A stretch of 64,000 nucleotides of DNA from Salvelinus alpinus (Eukaryota > Chordata > Actinopteri > Salmoniformes > Salmonidae), in assembly GCF_045679555.1 (NCBI RefSeq), contig NC_092091.1, positions 93,142,190 through 93,206,189 on the forward strand. The letters run 5' to 3'. The translations under genes were made by a program, and so were the position numbers. The notes under the pieces are model-generated. The model worked only from the letters and a program-made list of their open reading frames with translations, made no database searches and had not been told where the DNA came from. Positions 22,275-34,300 of this stretch are shown piece by piece; within the stretch, counting starts at the first letter, position 1, and each line of letters begins with the position of its first letter.

Positions 22275-22710
22275 ATGACAATAAACACGGATTTATTTAA
22301 GATTGACTTCGAGTGTCTCTGTGTGGAAGAATTTCCACGACATGATTTTGAAAACTCAATTAAGGGAATGAACTGGAATGATCTCTTGTTTATACAGATG
22401 GGGCAGCTGATAGTCAGGCTAGTCAAAGATACACACCACCACGTTGACATGTTGACCAAAGACCTTCCTTAGATTCTTTAGGGGATTACAACTCACCCTG
22501 TCTGAAGGAAGTGAGGAAATGGACTCACTAAAGGGGATAGCTGAGAGGGCAGAGAAGGCACGTGACCTCACCGACATGGTGTTGAGAAAAGGAACTGAGT
22601 CAAGTTCCAGGATGATCAACCTTCTTGGTGAGCTGGACCAATGTCTTACGAAAGGTCCAACCACACAGCCTCTCTCCTTCTGCAGCCTCCTGGAAGTGTG
22701 GATCTTCTAG
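22275..22710 (+). pseudogene. Unrecognised coding-like remnant in spacer
   Basis: A 65-residue frame (start MTINTDLFKIDFECLCVEEF, end HVDMLTKDLP) stops at 22470. A second frame one base on continues (FFRGLQLTLSEGSEEMDSL, then AERAEKARDLTDMVLRKG, then INLLGELDQCL) to a stop at 22708. A frameshift or an unseen intron near 22465 would join them. The second part is charged and helix-like. I do not recognise the family. It could be a broken gene or part of a mobile element. Confidence 0.35.
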
Positions 22711-22891
22711 CAGGAGGGTCAGTTAGTCCTCCACTAGGTACCTAGCTGGACCTCTATCTAGCAGGAGGGTCAGTTAGTCCTACACTAGGTACCTAGCTGG
22801 ACCCCTATCTAGCAGGAGGGTCAGTCAGTCCTACACTAGGTACCTAGCTGGACCCCTAACTAGCAGGAGGGTCAGTCAGTCCTACACACAT
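22709..22891. repeat. About 54-bp repeat, 3-4 copies
   Basis: Units of ctagcaggagggtcagttag then tcctacactaggtacctagctggacccctat, beginning right at the end of the unrecognised frame. Confidence 0.9.
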
Positions 22892-23206
22892 TCAACATAA
22901 ATGTATTTTATGAATATATTGTACAGTGTTGGCCTGTTAAAGGTTCATGAGAGAGACTGAATATCAACACAACCACCTCAGTCTATCAGCAGTTTTCTCA
23001 TTGAGAGCCTCACGTCTGGAACACATTGAGCATGGCATAAGGAGACATTTTTTTAAATGTTTGTTTCATTAAAATGTTTATCTACCTGCCCAGGGACTAC
23101 ATTTGAAAACTAGCTAGCTGGCTAAATCTGGCACATTTACAGAAATGTTGATTGGTGTGCAGTATCCCTGTCAAATACATGCAATACATTCTGTGTGTGT
23201 CTTTGT
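22892..23206. other. Spacer, no feature seen
   Basis: AT-rich sequence between the 54-bp repeat and the next TTAA element. I see neither ORF nor repeat structure. Confidence 0.4.
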
Positions 23207-25045
23207 TTAACCTCTAATTCCTCCCAAACTGGGATCCGGGAGCACCCCCATCAGTAAAAAAGCTGACTAGCATAGCCTAGCATAGCGTCACAAGTAAATA
23301 CTAGCATCTAAATATCATTCAATCACAAGTCCAAGACACCAGATGAAAGATACACATCTTGTCAATCCAGCCATCATTTCTGATTTTTAAAATGTTTTAC
23401 AGGGAAGACACAATATGTAAATCTATTAGCTAACCACGTTAGCAAAAGACACCACTTTTTTTACTCCACCAGTTTTTTACTCCATCAGTAGCTATCACAA
23501 ATTCGACCAAATAAAGATATAAATAGCCACTAACCAAGAAACAACTTCATCAGATGACAGTCTGATAACATATTTATTGTAAAGCATATGTTTTGTTAGA
23601 AAAATTTGCATATTTCAGGTATAAATCATAGTTTACCATTGCAGCCACCATCACAACTCTCACCAAAGCGACTAGAATAACTACAGAGAGCAACGTGTAT
23701 TACCTAATTACTCATCATAAAACATTTCTTAAAAATACACAGCGTACAGCAATTGAAAGACACAGATCTTGTGAATCCAGACAATATTTCAGATTTTCTA
23801 AGTGTTTTACAGCAAAAACACAATATAGCGTTATATTAGCTTACCACAATAGCAAACATCACAACAGCATTGATTTGAGCCAAACATAGCGATAACGTAT
23901 AAACCACCAAAATATATAAATTTTTTCACTAACCTTCTCAGAATTCTTCAGATGACAGTCCTATAACATCATATTACACAATGCATATAGAGTTTGTTCG
24001 AAAATGTGCATATTTAGCGGCACAAATCGTGGTTATACAATGTGATTAGTGGCCAAAACGTCAAGCAATCTGCCCGGCGCCATCTTGGAGAGGCACCTAT
24101 TCTAATCGAAAACTATTCATAAACTTGACTAAAAAAATACAGGTTGGACAGCAATTGAAAGACAAATTAGTTCTTAATGCAATCGCTGGGTTACATTTTT
24201 AAAATTAACGTTACTTCAAGCATACAGCATGCGCTAAAGCGAGACGCACCGAAATTCATGGCGGAATTATTATTTGACATTTGTCAACATAAGTACGAAT
24301 TAACAGCATAAAGACTGCTTACTATTAGCTGAGCTTCCATCAGAATCTTGGGCAAGGTGTCCTTTCTCCAGAACAATCATCTTTGGGTTGAAAGATGTCC
24401 TCTTCTCCTGTCGAAATAGCAGCTAACGATAGCCACCCACTGGAGAGGTGTCCAACTCGTGAAAGCGCATGACAAAGATATCCCAGAAAATCGCAATAAA
24501 CTGCTATAAACTGCTATAAGTCGGTTTAAATTAACTACCTTATGATGTCTTTAAAACCTATAACGAATAAAAACATGACCGGAGATATAGAACTACTAAA
24601 ACGAAAGTGTTTGCAGGACGCCATTGTGATGTCTTCTTGCGCCAGGCGCACCGTTGAAAAGGAAGGTACTTCCGTTCCACGGTCTTATATAGGGTTCCAG
24701 ATTGCGCAATCCACTCCATTCAAATTCTCCCCGCTTACTGACATCTAGAGGAAGACGTATGCAGTGCATGTAGCCCGATGGCTTACATGGGGAATTATAA
24801 ACTGACCTCAGAACAGGGACCTCGATTTCTGAAATCTCACTCCCTGACAGGAAATGTGCTGCAGAATGAGTTCTGTTTCACTCAGAGAAATAATTCAAAC
24901 GGTTTTAGAAACTAGAGAGTGTTTTCTATCCAATAGTAATAATAATATGCATATTGTACGAGCAAAAATTGAGTACGAGGCAGTTTAATTTGGGAACTCA
25001 TTTTTACAAAGTCGAAATGGCGCCCCCATAGGCTCAAGAGGATAA
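23207..25045. mobile_element. TTAA-bounded non-autonomous DNA element, copy 4
   Basis: Starts TTAACCTCTAATTCC at 23207 and ends CAAGAGGATAA at 25045 (TTAA with one change). The interior matches the other copies (ccaatagtaataataatatg near the right end; gttttacag modules). No transposase frame. Confidence 0.65.
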
Positions 25046-25162
25046 ACTGTGTATGTGAGTTGGTCTCTGATTACTGTGATTAGTTCAATGTAACGTCATC
25101 TACTATACATTCTAATCAGTCTGTTTGGGGTTTGCAGAATCATTGTATATCATTGGTTACCC

Positions 25163-26388
25163 CATCCTATCATGTTACCTCACAGATGTGACTGTCTATC
25201 TCAGTGGTTCCCATCCTATCATGTTACCTCACAGATGTGACTGTCTATCTCAGCGGTTCCCATCCTATCATGTTACCACACAGATGTGACTGTCTATCTC
25301 AGCGGTTCCCATCCTATCATGTTACCTCACAGATGTGACTGTCTATCTCAGCGGTTCCCATCCTATCATGTTACCACACAGATGTGACTGTCTAGCTCAG
25401 CAGTTCCCATCCTATCATGTTACCTCACAGATGTGACTGTCTATCTCAGCAGTTCCCATCCTATCATGTTACCTCACAGATGTGACTGTCTATCTCAGCG
25501 GTTCCCATCCTATCATGTTACCTCACAGATGTGACTGACTATCTGAGTGGTTACCCATCCTATCATGTTACCTCACAGATGTGACTGTCTATATCAGTGG
25601 TTCCCATCCTATCATGTTACCTCACAGATGTGACTGTCTAGCTCAGTGGTTCCCATCCTATCATGTTACCTCACAGATGTGACTGACTATCTCAGCGGTT
25701 CCCATCCTATCATGTTACCTCACAGATGTGACTGTCTAGCTCAGTGGTTCCCATCCTATCATGTTACCTCACAGATGTGACTGACTATCTCAGCGGTTCC
25801 CATCCTATCATGTTACCTCACAGATGTGACTGTCTATCTCAGTGGTTCCCAACCTATCATGTTAACACACAGATGTGACTGTCTATCTCAGTGGTTCCCA
25901 TCCTATCATGTTACCTCACAGATGTGACTGTCTATCTCAGCAGTTCCCATCCTATCATGTTACCTCACAGATGTGACTGTCTATCTCAGTGGTTCCCATC
26001 CTATCATGTGACCACACAGATGTGACTGTCTATCTCAGTGGTTCCCATCCTATCATGTTACCTCACAGATGTGACTGTCTATCTCAGTGGTTCCCATCCT
26101 ATCATGTTACCTCACAGATGTGACTGTCTATCTCAGTGGTTCCCATCCTATCATGTTACCTCACAGATGTGACTGTCTATCTCAGCAGTTCCCATCCTAT
26201 CATGTTACCACACAGATGTGACTGTCTAGCTCAGTGGTTCCCATCCTATCATGTTACCTCACAGATGTGACTGTCTATCTCAGCAGTTCCCATCCTATCA
26301 TGTTACCTCACAGATGTGACTGTCTAGCTCAGTGGTTCCCATCCTATCATGTTACCTCACAGATGTGACTGTCTATCTCAGCAGTTCC
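25163..26388. repeat. 49-bp minisatellite, about 25 copies, carrying a hAT-like end
   Basis: Units of ttcccatcctatcatgttac then ctcacagatgtgactgtctatctcagcgg. Each unit includes cagnggttccca, the start of the inverted-repeat element that directly follows at 26389. Confidence 0.95.
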
Positions 26389-26702
26389 CAACCTTTCCCA
26401 TTCTGGAGACCATCAAATCACCGTCAAAAGCTCTTGAGGACCACCATTCACCATTCACAGAGTCGCTGATATTTTTCCACATCAGATATGTTGATGTTTA
26501 AGTTCTGTCAATACATGTGAATGTAACAAGTCCTGTAAAAGTCTATTATCATAAACTATTTGTATCATGAAAAGGAATGTAAAATTGCTTATAATACAAT
26601 TAATACTCCTGTTATTATTATTGAATAATAAAATACTACAATCTCTATATAATTGCAGACCAGCTGCACCACCCCCACGGAGCACAGGTTGGGAACCCCT
26701 GG
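26388..26702. mobile_element. hAT-like MITE
   Basis: Left end cagcagttcccaacctttcc pairs with right end gcacaggttgggaacccctg, the CAGNGGTTCCCAAC type terminus of hAT elements. No ORF. Flanks gtctatct and gtctagag are similar but not identical, so the 8-bp duplication is degraded or coincidental. Confidence 0.65.
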
Positions 26703-27000
26703 TCTAGAGTCCTTCTGCCAAACCTGGTTGTTGTGTCACACTGCCCTCTCCTGGTAGCAATGCAAAACATCACCTAAATAAATCAAATCAGGAAATAAAA
26801 AATGTAACTGCACTTTTACTAGTTAGAATCTTAATTTATAGGCTGAATACTGGTATTAAGTGTATGAAGACTTTACATGACATAAATATCAACAAATAAA
26901 CCTATAGGTGTTGAATCCGCCCACTGTGTTGAAACAGGAAGTCAATTAATAAGGAAGTAGAGGAAAGGGTCTCTTATTATAGCTCAATGGTGCCGCTGCT
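26703..27000. repeat. Copy of a module also found near 47.9-48.5 kb
   Basis: On the reverse strand this aligns with 47915-48125: catgtaaagtcttcatacac, then agtattcagcc, then tgctaccaggagagggcagt. A second partial match is at 48414-48485. Its role is unknown. Confidence 0.6.
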
Positions 27001-27347
27001 TCGTTTCACCTCCGTTCTGCCAGTAAGAAGACCTAGCAAGAAATAAGGTTGTGATCTCTGTGATTTTCCTTCAAAATAAAAGTCCCGCAGTGATGATGAT
27101 GAAAAATAATACAAATGGTTGAAATGAGTAACATTTTATGAGGAAATGTTAGCAGACTTAGAATGTTGTTTAACAATATGAAAAACGCAATGAAGTCAAT
27201 ATTCTTTATAGCACAAATAATAATATAGCATTGACATTTGTTAACAGCATTAAAAGTAATTATTACTAGATAATTGCCATGGTAACAGCAGTAATACAAA
27301 TAACCAAACATTATCCAAGATATCCAACAGAATGATCCAACATAAAT
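27001..27347. other. Spacer, no feature seen
   Basis: AT-rich; the minus-strand 126-residue frame here is hydrophobic with no recognisable family and no support as a gene. Confidence 0.4.
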
Positions 27348-27747
27348 CCAAGATGGCGTAGCAGTCAGACGTCTTTGTCCTGTCGTGTCCCTTCTATATA
27401 TATTTTTATTCAAATTCTTTTAAAAATATTTTCTTAAACCTCAACTTCTAAATACTCTCCTGCAACCCGCCTCACCCAATGTGGCGTGGATCTGTTTTTT
27501 TATCTAAAGTATTTCTACTTACTTCGGATCTGGAATCCCTCAACTGAAGCTAGCCAGCTACCAGCTACCAGTCAGCAAACCACTGCTAGCGGTCATCAGC
27601 TATCCTTTAGCTCGGAAAGCTCTCGCCAGTTAGAACAACGTGACTCAAACCAGAGCATAAAGGACCTATTTTTCTCTCCATATCCCCGGATTCCTACCGC
27701 AAACTCTGACCATTTTCATCTGGATCCTCGCAACTAGCTAACCGCAA
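27348..27747 (+). mobile_element. 5' end fragment of a non-LTR retrotransposon
   Basis: Begins ccaagatggcgtagcagtca and continues through actctcctgcaacccgcctc and the GCTAGC-rich leader, which I recognise as a salmonid LINE-type 5' leader (AAGATGGCG start). It stops at the point where A/B homology begins. Only the 5' part is present, which is unusual for a LINE and implies later deletion or recombination. Confidence 0.45.
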
Positions 27748-28007
27748 TACTGGTTCATAGCATTTGACAGACCAACACCACACCAGTCTTCTTCTCTCTA
27801 AGATGAGACCTTGAAACTGAGATATCTCCTTCTCAAAACATCAGCTGGGCTTACTGCCAAATTACAGCTACTGATAGTGAGGATTTGTACAGTCAGACAC
27901 TTGATGAACACACAAATTGGTTTATAGAACAGCACATGAATAAAATACAGACATTTGTTAAAAGAAAAGCAAACATAATTTCCCTAACAATAATTTAAGT
28001 GTCTTTG

Positions 28008-28335
28008 TCCACAGACTAGGAGACAGGCCTCAGCATCTTCAGATTAGGTGAATAAATGTCTTTGTAAACACACTAGGAGACAGGCCTCAGCATCGTCAGA
28101 TTAGGTGAAGAAGTGTCTTTGTCCACAGACTAGGAGACAGGCCTCAGCATCTTCAGATTAAGTGAAGAGGTGTCTTTGTCCACAGACTAGGAGACAGGCC
28201 TCAGCATCGTCAGATTAGGTGAAGAGGTGTCTTTGTCCACAGACTAGGAGACAGGCCTCAGCATCTTCAGATTAGGTGGAGAAGTGTCTTTGTCCACAGA
28301 CTAGGAGACAGGCCTCAGCATCTTCAGATTAGGTG
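28008..28335 (-). repeat. Gene B last exon and 3' UTR repeat, about 6 units
   Basis: Reverse of gene A's UTR repeat: units of aagtgtctttgtccacagac then taggagacaggcctcagcatcttcagattaggtg. The outermost unit contains the last exon start (28335) and stop codon (28331-28329). Six units against two in gene A. Confidence 0.85.
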
Positions 28336-31300
28336 CTACAAGACAGAGGATGGAGGAGAAGGGAAGAGAGAGATCAGAAAGTATGGAGAAGAATGAGGAG
28401 TGAGATACACCTGAGATAATGATGTGATGATGGTCCTATGATACACCTGAGATAATGATGTGATGATGGTCCTATGATACACCTGAGATAACGATGTGAT
28501 GATGGTCCTATGATACACCTGAGATAATGATGTGATGATGGTCCTATGATACACCTGAGATAATGATGTGATGATGGTCCTACGATACACCTGAGATAAT
28601 GATGTGATGATGGACCTATAATACACCTGAGATAATGATGTGATGATGGTCCTATGATACACCTGAGATAATGATGTGATGATGGTACTATGATACACCT
28701 GAGATAATGATGTGATGATGGTCCTATGATACACCTGAGATAATGATGTGATGATGGTCCTATGATACACCTGAGATAATGATGTGATGATGGTCCTACG
28801 ATACACCTGAGATAATGATGTGATGATGGTCCTGTGATACACCTGAGATAATGATGTGATGATGGTCCTATGATACACCTGAGATAATGATGTGATGATG
28901 GTCCTATGATACACCTGAGATAATGATGTGATGATGGCCCTATGATACACCTGAGATAATGGTGTGATGATGGCCCTATGATACACCTGAGATAATGATG
29001 TGATGATGGTCCTATGATACACCTGAGATGATGTGATGATGGTCCTATGATACACCTGAGATAATGATGTGATGATGGTCCTATGATAGAACTATAATAA
29101 GATAAATTTATTACAGGCAGCAACACAAAAACATGCTTCCATTCTGAAAAAGACTTTCTCTTTGATCTGGGTAGCTATGTTTTTATTTGACCTATATTTA
29201 ATCATTCCACATATTCAAGGGAGGGAGAAAAGAAAACGGTCTTACCTAGATTCACTCAAGTACTTAACAAGATGGTGTTCATGTTCACTGAGAGCTTTGA
29301 GACAAGCTCCCATCACTTCTGGTCCTTTAGGGAGGACTGCATTCAGTAGTTCTCTCATTCGCTCCTGTTCAGTTGTTTCAGCTGTTATTCTGGAGTACTC
29401 TTCATCACCAATCATGTCCTTTGACCGCAGAACATCTGCTATCGGCATTGGGTTTTTGACTCCCTGAATGAGTTCAGGCCTGTGTTTCTTCAGAAAGTCC
29501 TCAGCAGGAATCCCAGGGAGTGTTAATGCTGAAGGGGGGTGAATTAAATGAATATGGCTTTAGGGTGAACAGCAGATGTTTCTACATCTAACAGTCTCTC
29601 TAGTTATCATTCTTCTGATAGTCATTTCTTGTATAGAGCTGACTCCAGGATTGTAGTCAATTCATATTCAATTCATATATGTCAACAACTACAGACCAGT
29701 ATCCCTTCTTTCTTTTCTCTCCAAAACTCTTGAACGTGCCGTCCTTGGCCAGCTCTCCTGCTATCTCTCTCAGAATTACCTTCTTGATCCAAATCAGTCA
29801 GGTTTCAAGACTAGTCATTCAACTGAGACTGCTCTTCTCTGTGTCACGGAGGCGCTCCGCACTGCTAAAGCTAACTCTCTCTCCTCTGCTCTCATCCTTC
29901 TAGACCTATCGGCTGCCTTTGATACTGTGAACCATCAGATCCTCCTCTCCACCCTCTCCGAGCTGGGCATCTCCGGCGCGGCCCACGCTTGGATTGCGTC
30001 CTACCTGACAGGTCGCTCCTACCAGGTGGCGTGGCGAGAATCTGTCTCCGCACCACGTGCTCTCACCACTGGTGTCCCCCAGGGCTCTGTTCTAGGCCCT
30101 CTCCTATTCTCGCTATACACCAAGTCACTTGGCTCTGTCATATCCTCACATGGTCTCTCCTATCATTGCTATGCAGACGACACACAATTAATCTTCTCCT
30201 TTCCCCCCTCTGATAACCAGGTGGTGAATCGCATCTCTGCATGTCTGGCAGACATATCAGTGTGGATGACGGATCACCACCTCAAGCTGAACCTCGGCAA
30301 GACGGAGCTGCTCTTCCTCCCGGGGAAGGACTGCCCGTTCCATGATCTCGCCATCACGGTTGACAACTCCATTGTGTCCTCCTCCCAGAGTGCTAAGAAC
30401 CTTGGCGTGATCCTGGACAACACCCTGTCGTTCTCAACTAACATCAAGGCGGTGACCCGTTCCTGTAGGTTCATGCTCTACAACATTCGCAGAGTACGAC
30501 CCTGCCTCACGCAGGAAGCGGCGCAGGTCCTAATCCAGGCACTTGTCATCTCCCGTCTGGATTACTGCAACTCGCTGTTGGCTGGGCTCCCTGCCTGTGC
30601 CATTAAACCCCTACAACTCATCCAGAACGCCGCAGCCCGTCTGGTGTTCAACTTTCCCAAGTTCTCTCACGTCACCCCGCTCCTCCGCTCTCTCCACTGG
30701 CTTCCAGTTGAAGCTCGCATCCGTTACAAGACCATGGTGCTTGCCTACGGAGCTGTGAGGGGAACGGCACCTCCGTACCTTCAGGCTCTGATCAGGCCCT
30801 ACACCCAAACAAGGGCACTGCGTTCATCCACCTCTGGCCTGCTCGCCTCCCTACCTCTGAGGAAGTACAGTTCCCGCTCAGCCCAGTCAAAACTGTTCGC
30901 TGCTCTGGCACCCCAATGGTGGAACAAACTCCCTCACGACGCCAGGTCAGCGGAGTCAATCACCACCTTCCGGAGACACCTGAAACCCCACCTCTTTAAG
31001 GAATACCTAGGATAGGATAAAGTAATCCTTCTAACCCCCCCCCCCCCCCCCCTTAAAAGAGTTAGATGCACTATTGTAAAGTGGTTGTTCCACTGGATAT
31101 CATAAGGTGAATGCACCAATTTGTAAGTCGCTCTGGATAAGAGCGTCTGCTAAATGACTTAAATGTAAATGTAAATGTATATTCAAGTCAGTCAATTTTA
31201 AAAACAGTTATTTTTTTTCCAATCAGTCATTGAAAATAGATGCCCTTTTCCAGTTATTGAATTGGAATATCAGTTTACTTCCTGAATTGACTTATTTGGA

Positions 31301-34300
31301 ATTGACGCCTACCCTGGCTGACACGATTGTCTATTCTACATAACATACAGAGCCTTGCAAAAGTGTTCATACCCCTTGGATTTCTCTGTTGTGTTACATA
31401 GTGGGATTAAAATGGATTTAATAGTAATGTTTTGTCATCAATCTTCTGAAAATACTCTGTAATGTCAAAGTGGACCTGTCCTCCATATATACTACATCTG
31501 GAAGGTCCCTCAGTCAAGTAACGCATTTCAAGCACAGATTCAACTATATACAAAGACCAGGGATCTTTTTGAAAGCCTCATAAAGAAGGGCAGTGATTGG
31601 TAGATGGGTAACAATAACAAATCAGACATTTAATATCTCTTTAAGCATGGTCAAGTTAATAATTATTCTGTGGATTACTTATTAAACCACCCAGACACAT
31701 CAAAGATACAGTCGTCCTTCTGAACTGAGCTGCAGGACAGGAATGAAACTGTCAGGGATGTTACCATCAGGACATTGGTGAATTTAAAACAGTTACAGAG
31801 TTCAATGTCTGTGATGGGAGAAAACTGAGGATGGAGCAACAACATTGTAGTGACTCCATAATAACGACTCAAATGACAGAGTGAAAATAATACAAATATA
31901 CAAAATAAATATTCCAAATATTCCAAAACATGCATCTTATTTGCAACAAGGTGCTAAAGTAATACTGTAAAAAACGTCTACAAAGGAAGACACTTTCTGG
32001 CCTAAATGCAAAGCCTCATGTTTGGGGCAAATCCAACACAACACATCACTGAGTAACTGCCTCCTTATTTTCAAGCATGGTGGTGGCTGCATCATGGTAT
32101 GGGTATGCTTGTCATCAGCAAATACTGGGGAGTTTTTCAGGATGAAAAGAAACAGGATGGAGCAAAGCACAGACAAAATCCTAGAGGAAAACCTTGTTCA
32201 GTCTGCTTTACACCAGACACTGGGAGAGGAATTCACCTTTCAACAGAACAATAACCTACAACACAAGGCCAAATCTACATTGGAGTTGCTTACCAAGAAG
32301 ACATTGAATGTTCCTGAGTGGCCAAGTTACAGTTTAGACTTAAATCTCAAATCAAATCAAATCAAATTTTATTAGTCACATACACATGGTTAGCAGATGT
32401 TAATGCGAGTGTAGCGAAATGCTTGTGCTTCTAGTTCCGACAATGCAGTAATAACCAACAAGTAATCTAACCTAACAATTCCACAACTACTACCTTATAC
32501 ACACACAAGTGTAAAGGGATAAAGAATATGTACATAAAGATATATGAATGAGTGGTGGTACAGAACGGCATAGGCAAGATGCAGTAGATGGTATAGAGTA
32601 CGGTATATACATATGAGATGAGTACTGTAGGGTATGTAAACATAAAGTGGCATAGTTTAAAGTGGCTAGTGGTACATGTATTACATAAAGATGGCAAGAT
32701 GCAGTAGATGATATAGAGTACAGTATATACATATGAGATGGGTAATGTAGGGTATGTAAACATTATATTAAGTGGCATTGTTTAAAGTGGCTAGTGGTAC
32801 ATTTTTACATAGTTTCCATCAATTCCCATTTTTAAAGTGGCTGGAGTTGAGTCAGTATGTTGGCAGCGGCCGCTAAATGTTAGTGGTGGCTGTTTAACAG
32901 TCTGATGGCCTTGAGATAGAAGCTGTTTTTCAGTCTCTCGGTCCCTGCTTTGATGCACCTGTACTGACCTCGCCTTCTGGATGATAGCGGGGTGAACAGG
33001 CAGTGGCTTGGGTGGTTGTTGTCCTTGATGATCTTTATGGCCTTCCTGTGACATCGGGTGGTGTAGGTGTCCTGGAGGGCAGGTAGTTTGCCCCCGGTGA
33101 TGCGTTCTGCAGACCTCACTACCCTCTGGAGAGCCTTACGGTTGTGGGCAGAGCAGTTGCCGTACCAGGCGGTGATACAGCCCGACAGGATGCTCTCGAT
33201 TGTGCATCTGTAGAAGTTTGTGAGTGCTTTTGGTGACAAGCCGGATTTCTTCAGCCTCCTGAGGTTGAAGAGGCGCTGCTGCGCCTTCTTCACGACGCTG
33301 TCTGTGTGGGTGGACCAATTCAGTTTGTCCGTGATGTGTACACCGAGGAACTTAAAACTTTCCACCTTCTCCACTACTGACCCGTCGATGTGGATAGGGG
33401 GGTGCTCCCTCTGCTGTTTCCTGAAGTCCACAATCATCTCCTTTGTTTTGTTGACGTTGAGTGTGAGGTTATTTTCCTGACACCACACTCCGAGGGCCCT
33501 CACCTCCTCCCTGTAGGCCGTCTCGTCGTTGTTGGTAATCAAGCCTACCACTGTAGTGTCATCCGCAAACTTGATGATTGAGTTGGAGGCGTGCATGGCC
33601 ACGCAGTCGTGGGTGAACAGGGAGTACAGGAGAGGGCTCAGAACGCACCCTTGTGGGGCCCCAGTGTTGAGGATCAGCGGGGTGGAGATGTTGTTACCTA
33701 CCCTCACCACCTGGGGGCGGCCCGTCAGGAAGTCCAGGACCCAGTTGCACAGGGCGGGGTCGAGACCCAGGGTCTCGAGCTTGATGACGAGTTTGGAGGG
33801 TACTATGGTGTTAAATGCTGAGCTGTAATCGATGAACAGCATTCTCACATGGGTATTCCTCTTGTCCAGATGGGTTAGGGCAGTGTGCAGTGTGGTTGCG
33901 ATTGCGTCGTCTGTGGACCTATTGGGTCGGTAAGCAAATTGGAGTGGGTCTAGGGTGTCCGGTAGGGTGGAGGTGATATGGTCCTTGACTAGTCTCTCAA
34001 AGCACTTCATGATGACGGAAGTGAGTGCTACGGGGCGGTAGTCGTTTAGCTCAGTTACCTTAGCTTTCTTGGGAACAGGAACAATGGTGGCCCTCTTGAA
34101 GCATGTGGGAACAGCAGACTGGGATAAGGATTGATTGAATATGTTCGTAAACACACCAGCCAGCTGGTCTGCGCATGCTCTGAGGACGCGGCTGGGAATG
34201 CCGTCTGGGCCTGCAGCCTTGCGAGGGTTAACACGTTTAAATGTTTTACTCACCTCGGCTGCAGTGAAGGAGAGCCCGCAGGTTTTGGTAGGGGGCCGTG

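Noticed and set aside
22100-22300. LTR of a retrovirus-like element
   Set aside because: TATA- and AATAAA-like words are present, but there is no paired LTR, no TG...CA border, and no primer-binding site or polypurine tract that I could find.
27033-27413. 126-residue hydrophobic minus-strand ORF in the spacer
   Set aside because: AT-rich sequence, no domain, extends into the LINE leader; no support for a gene.
28336-29126. 239- and 250-residue minus-strand ORFs ([24 protein letters not shown])
   Set aside because: Two frames of the same 36-bp minisatellite inside the last intron of gene B.
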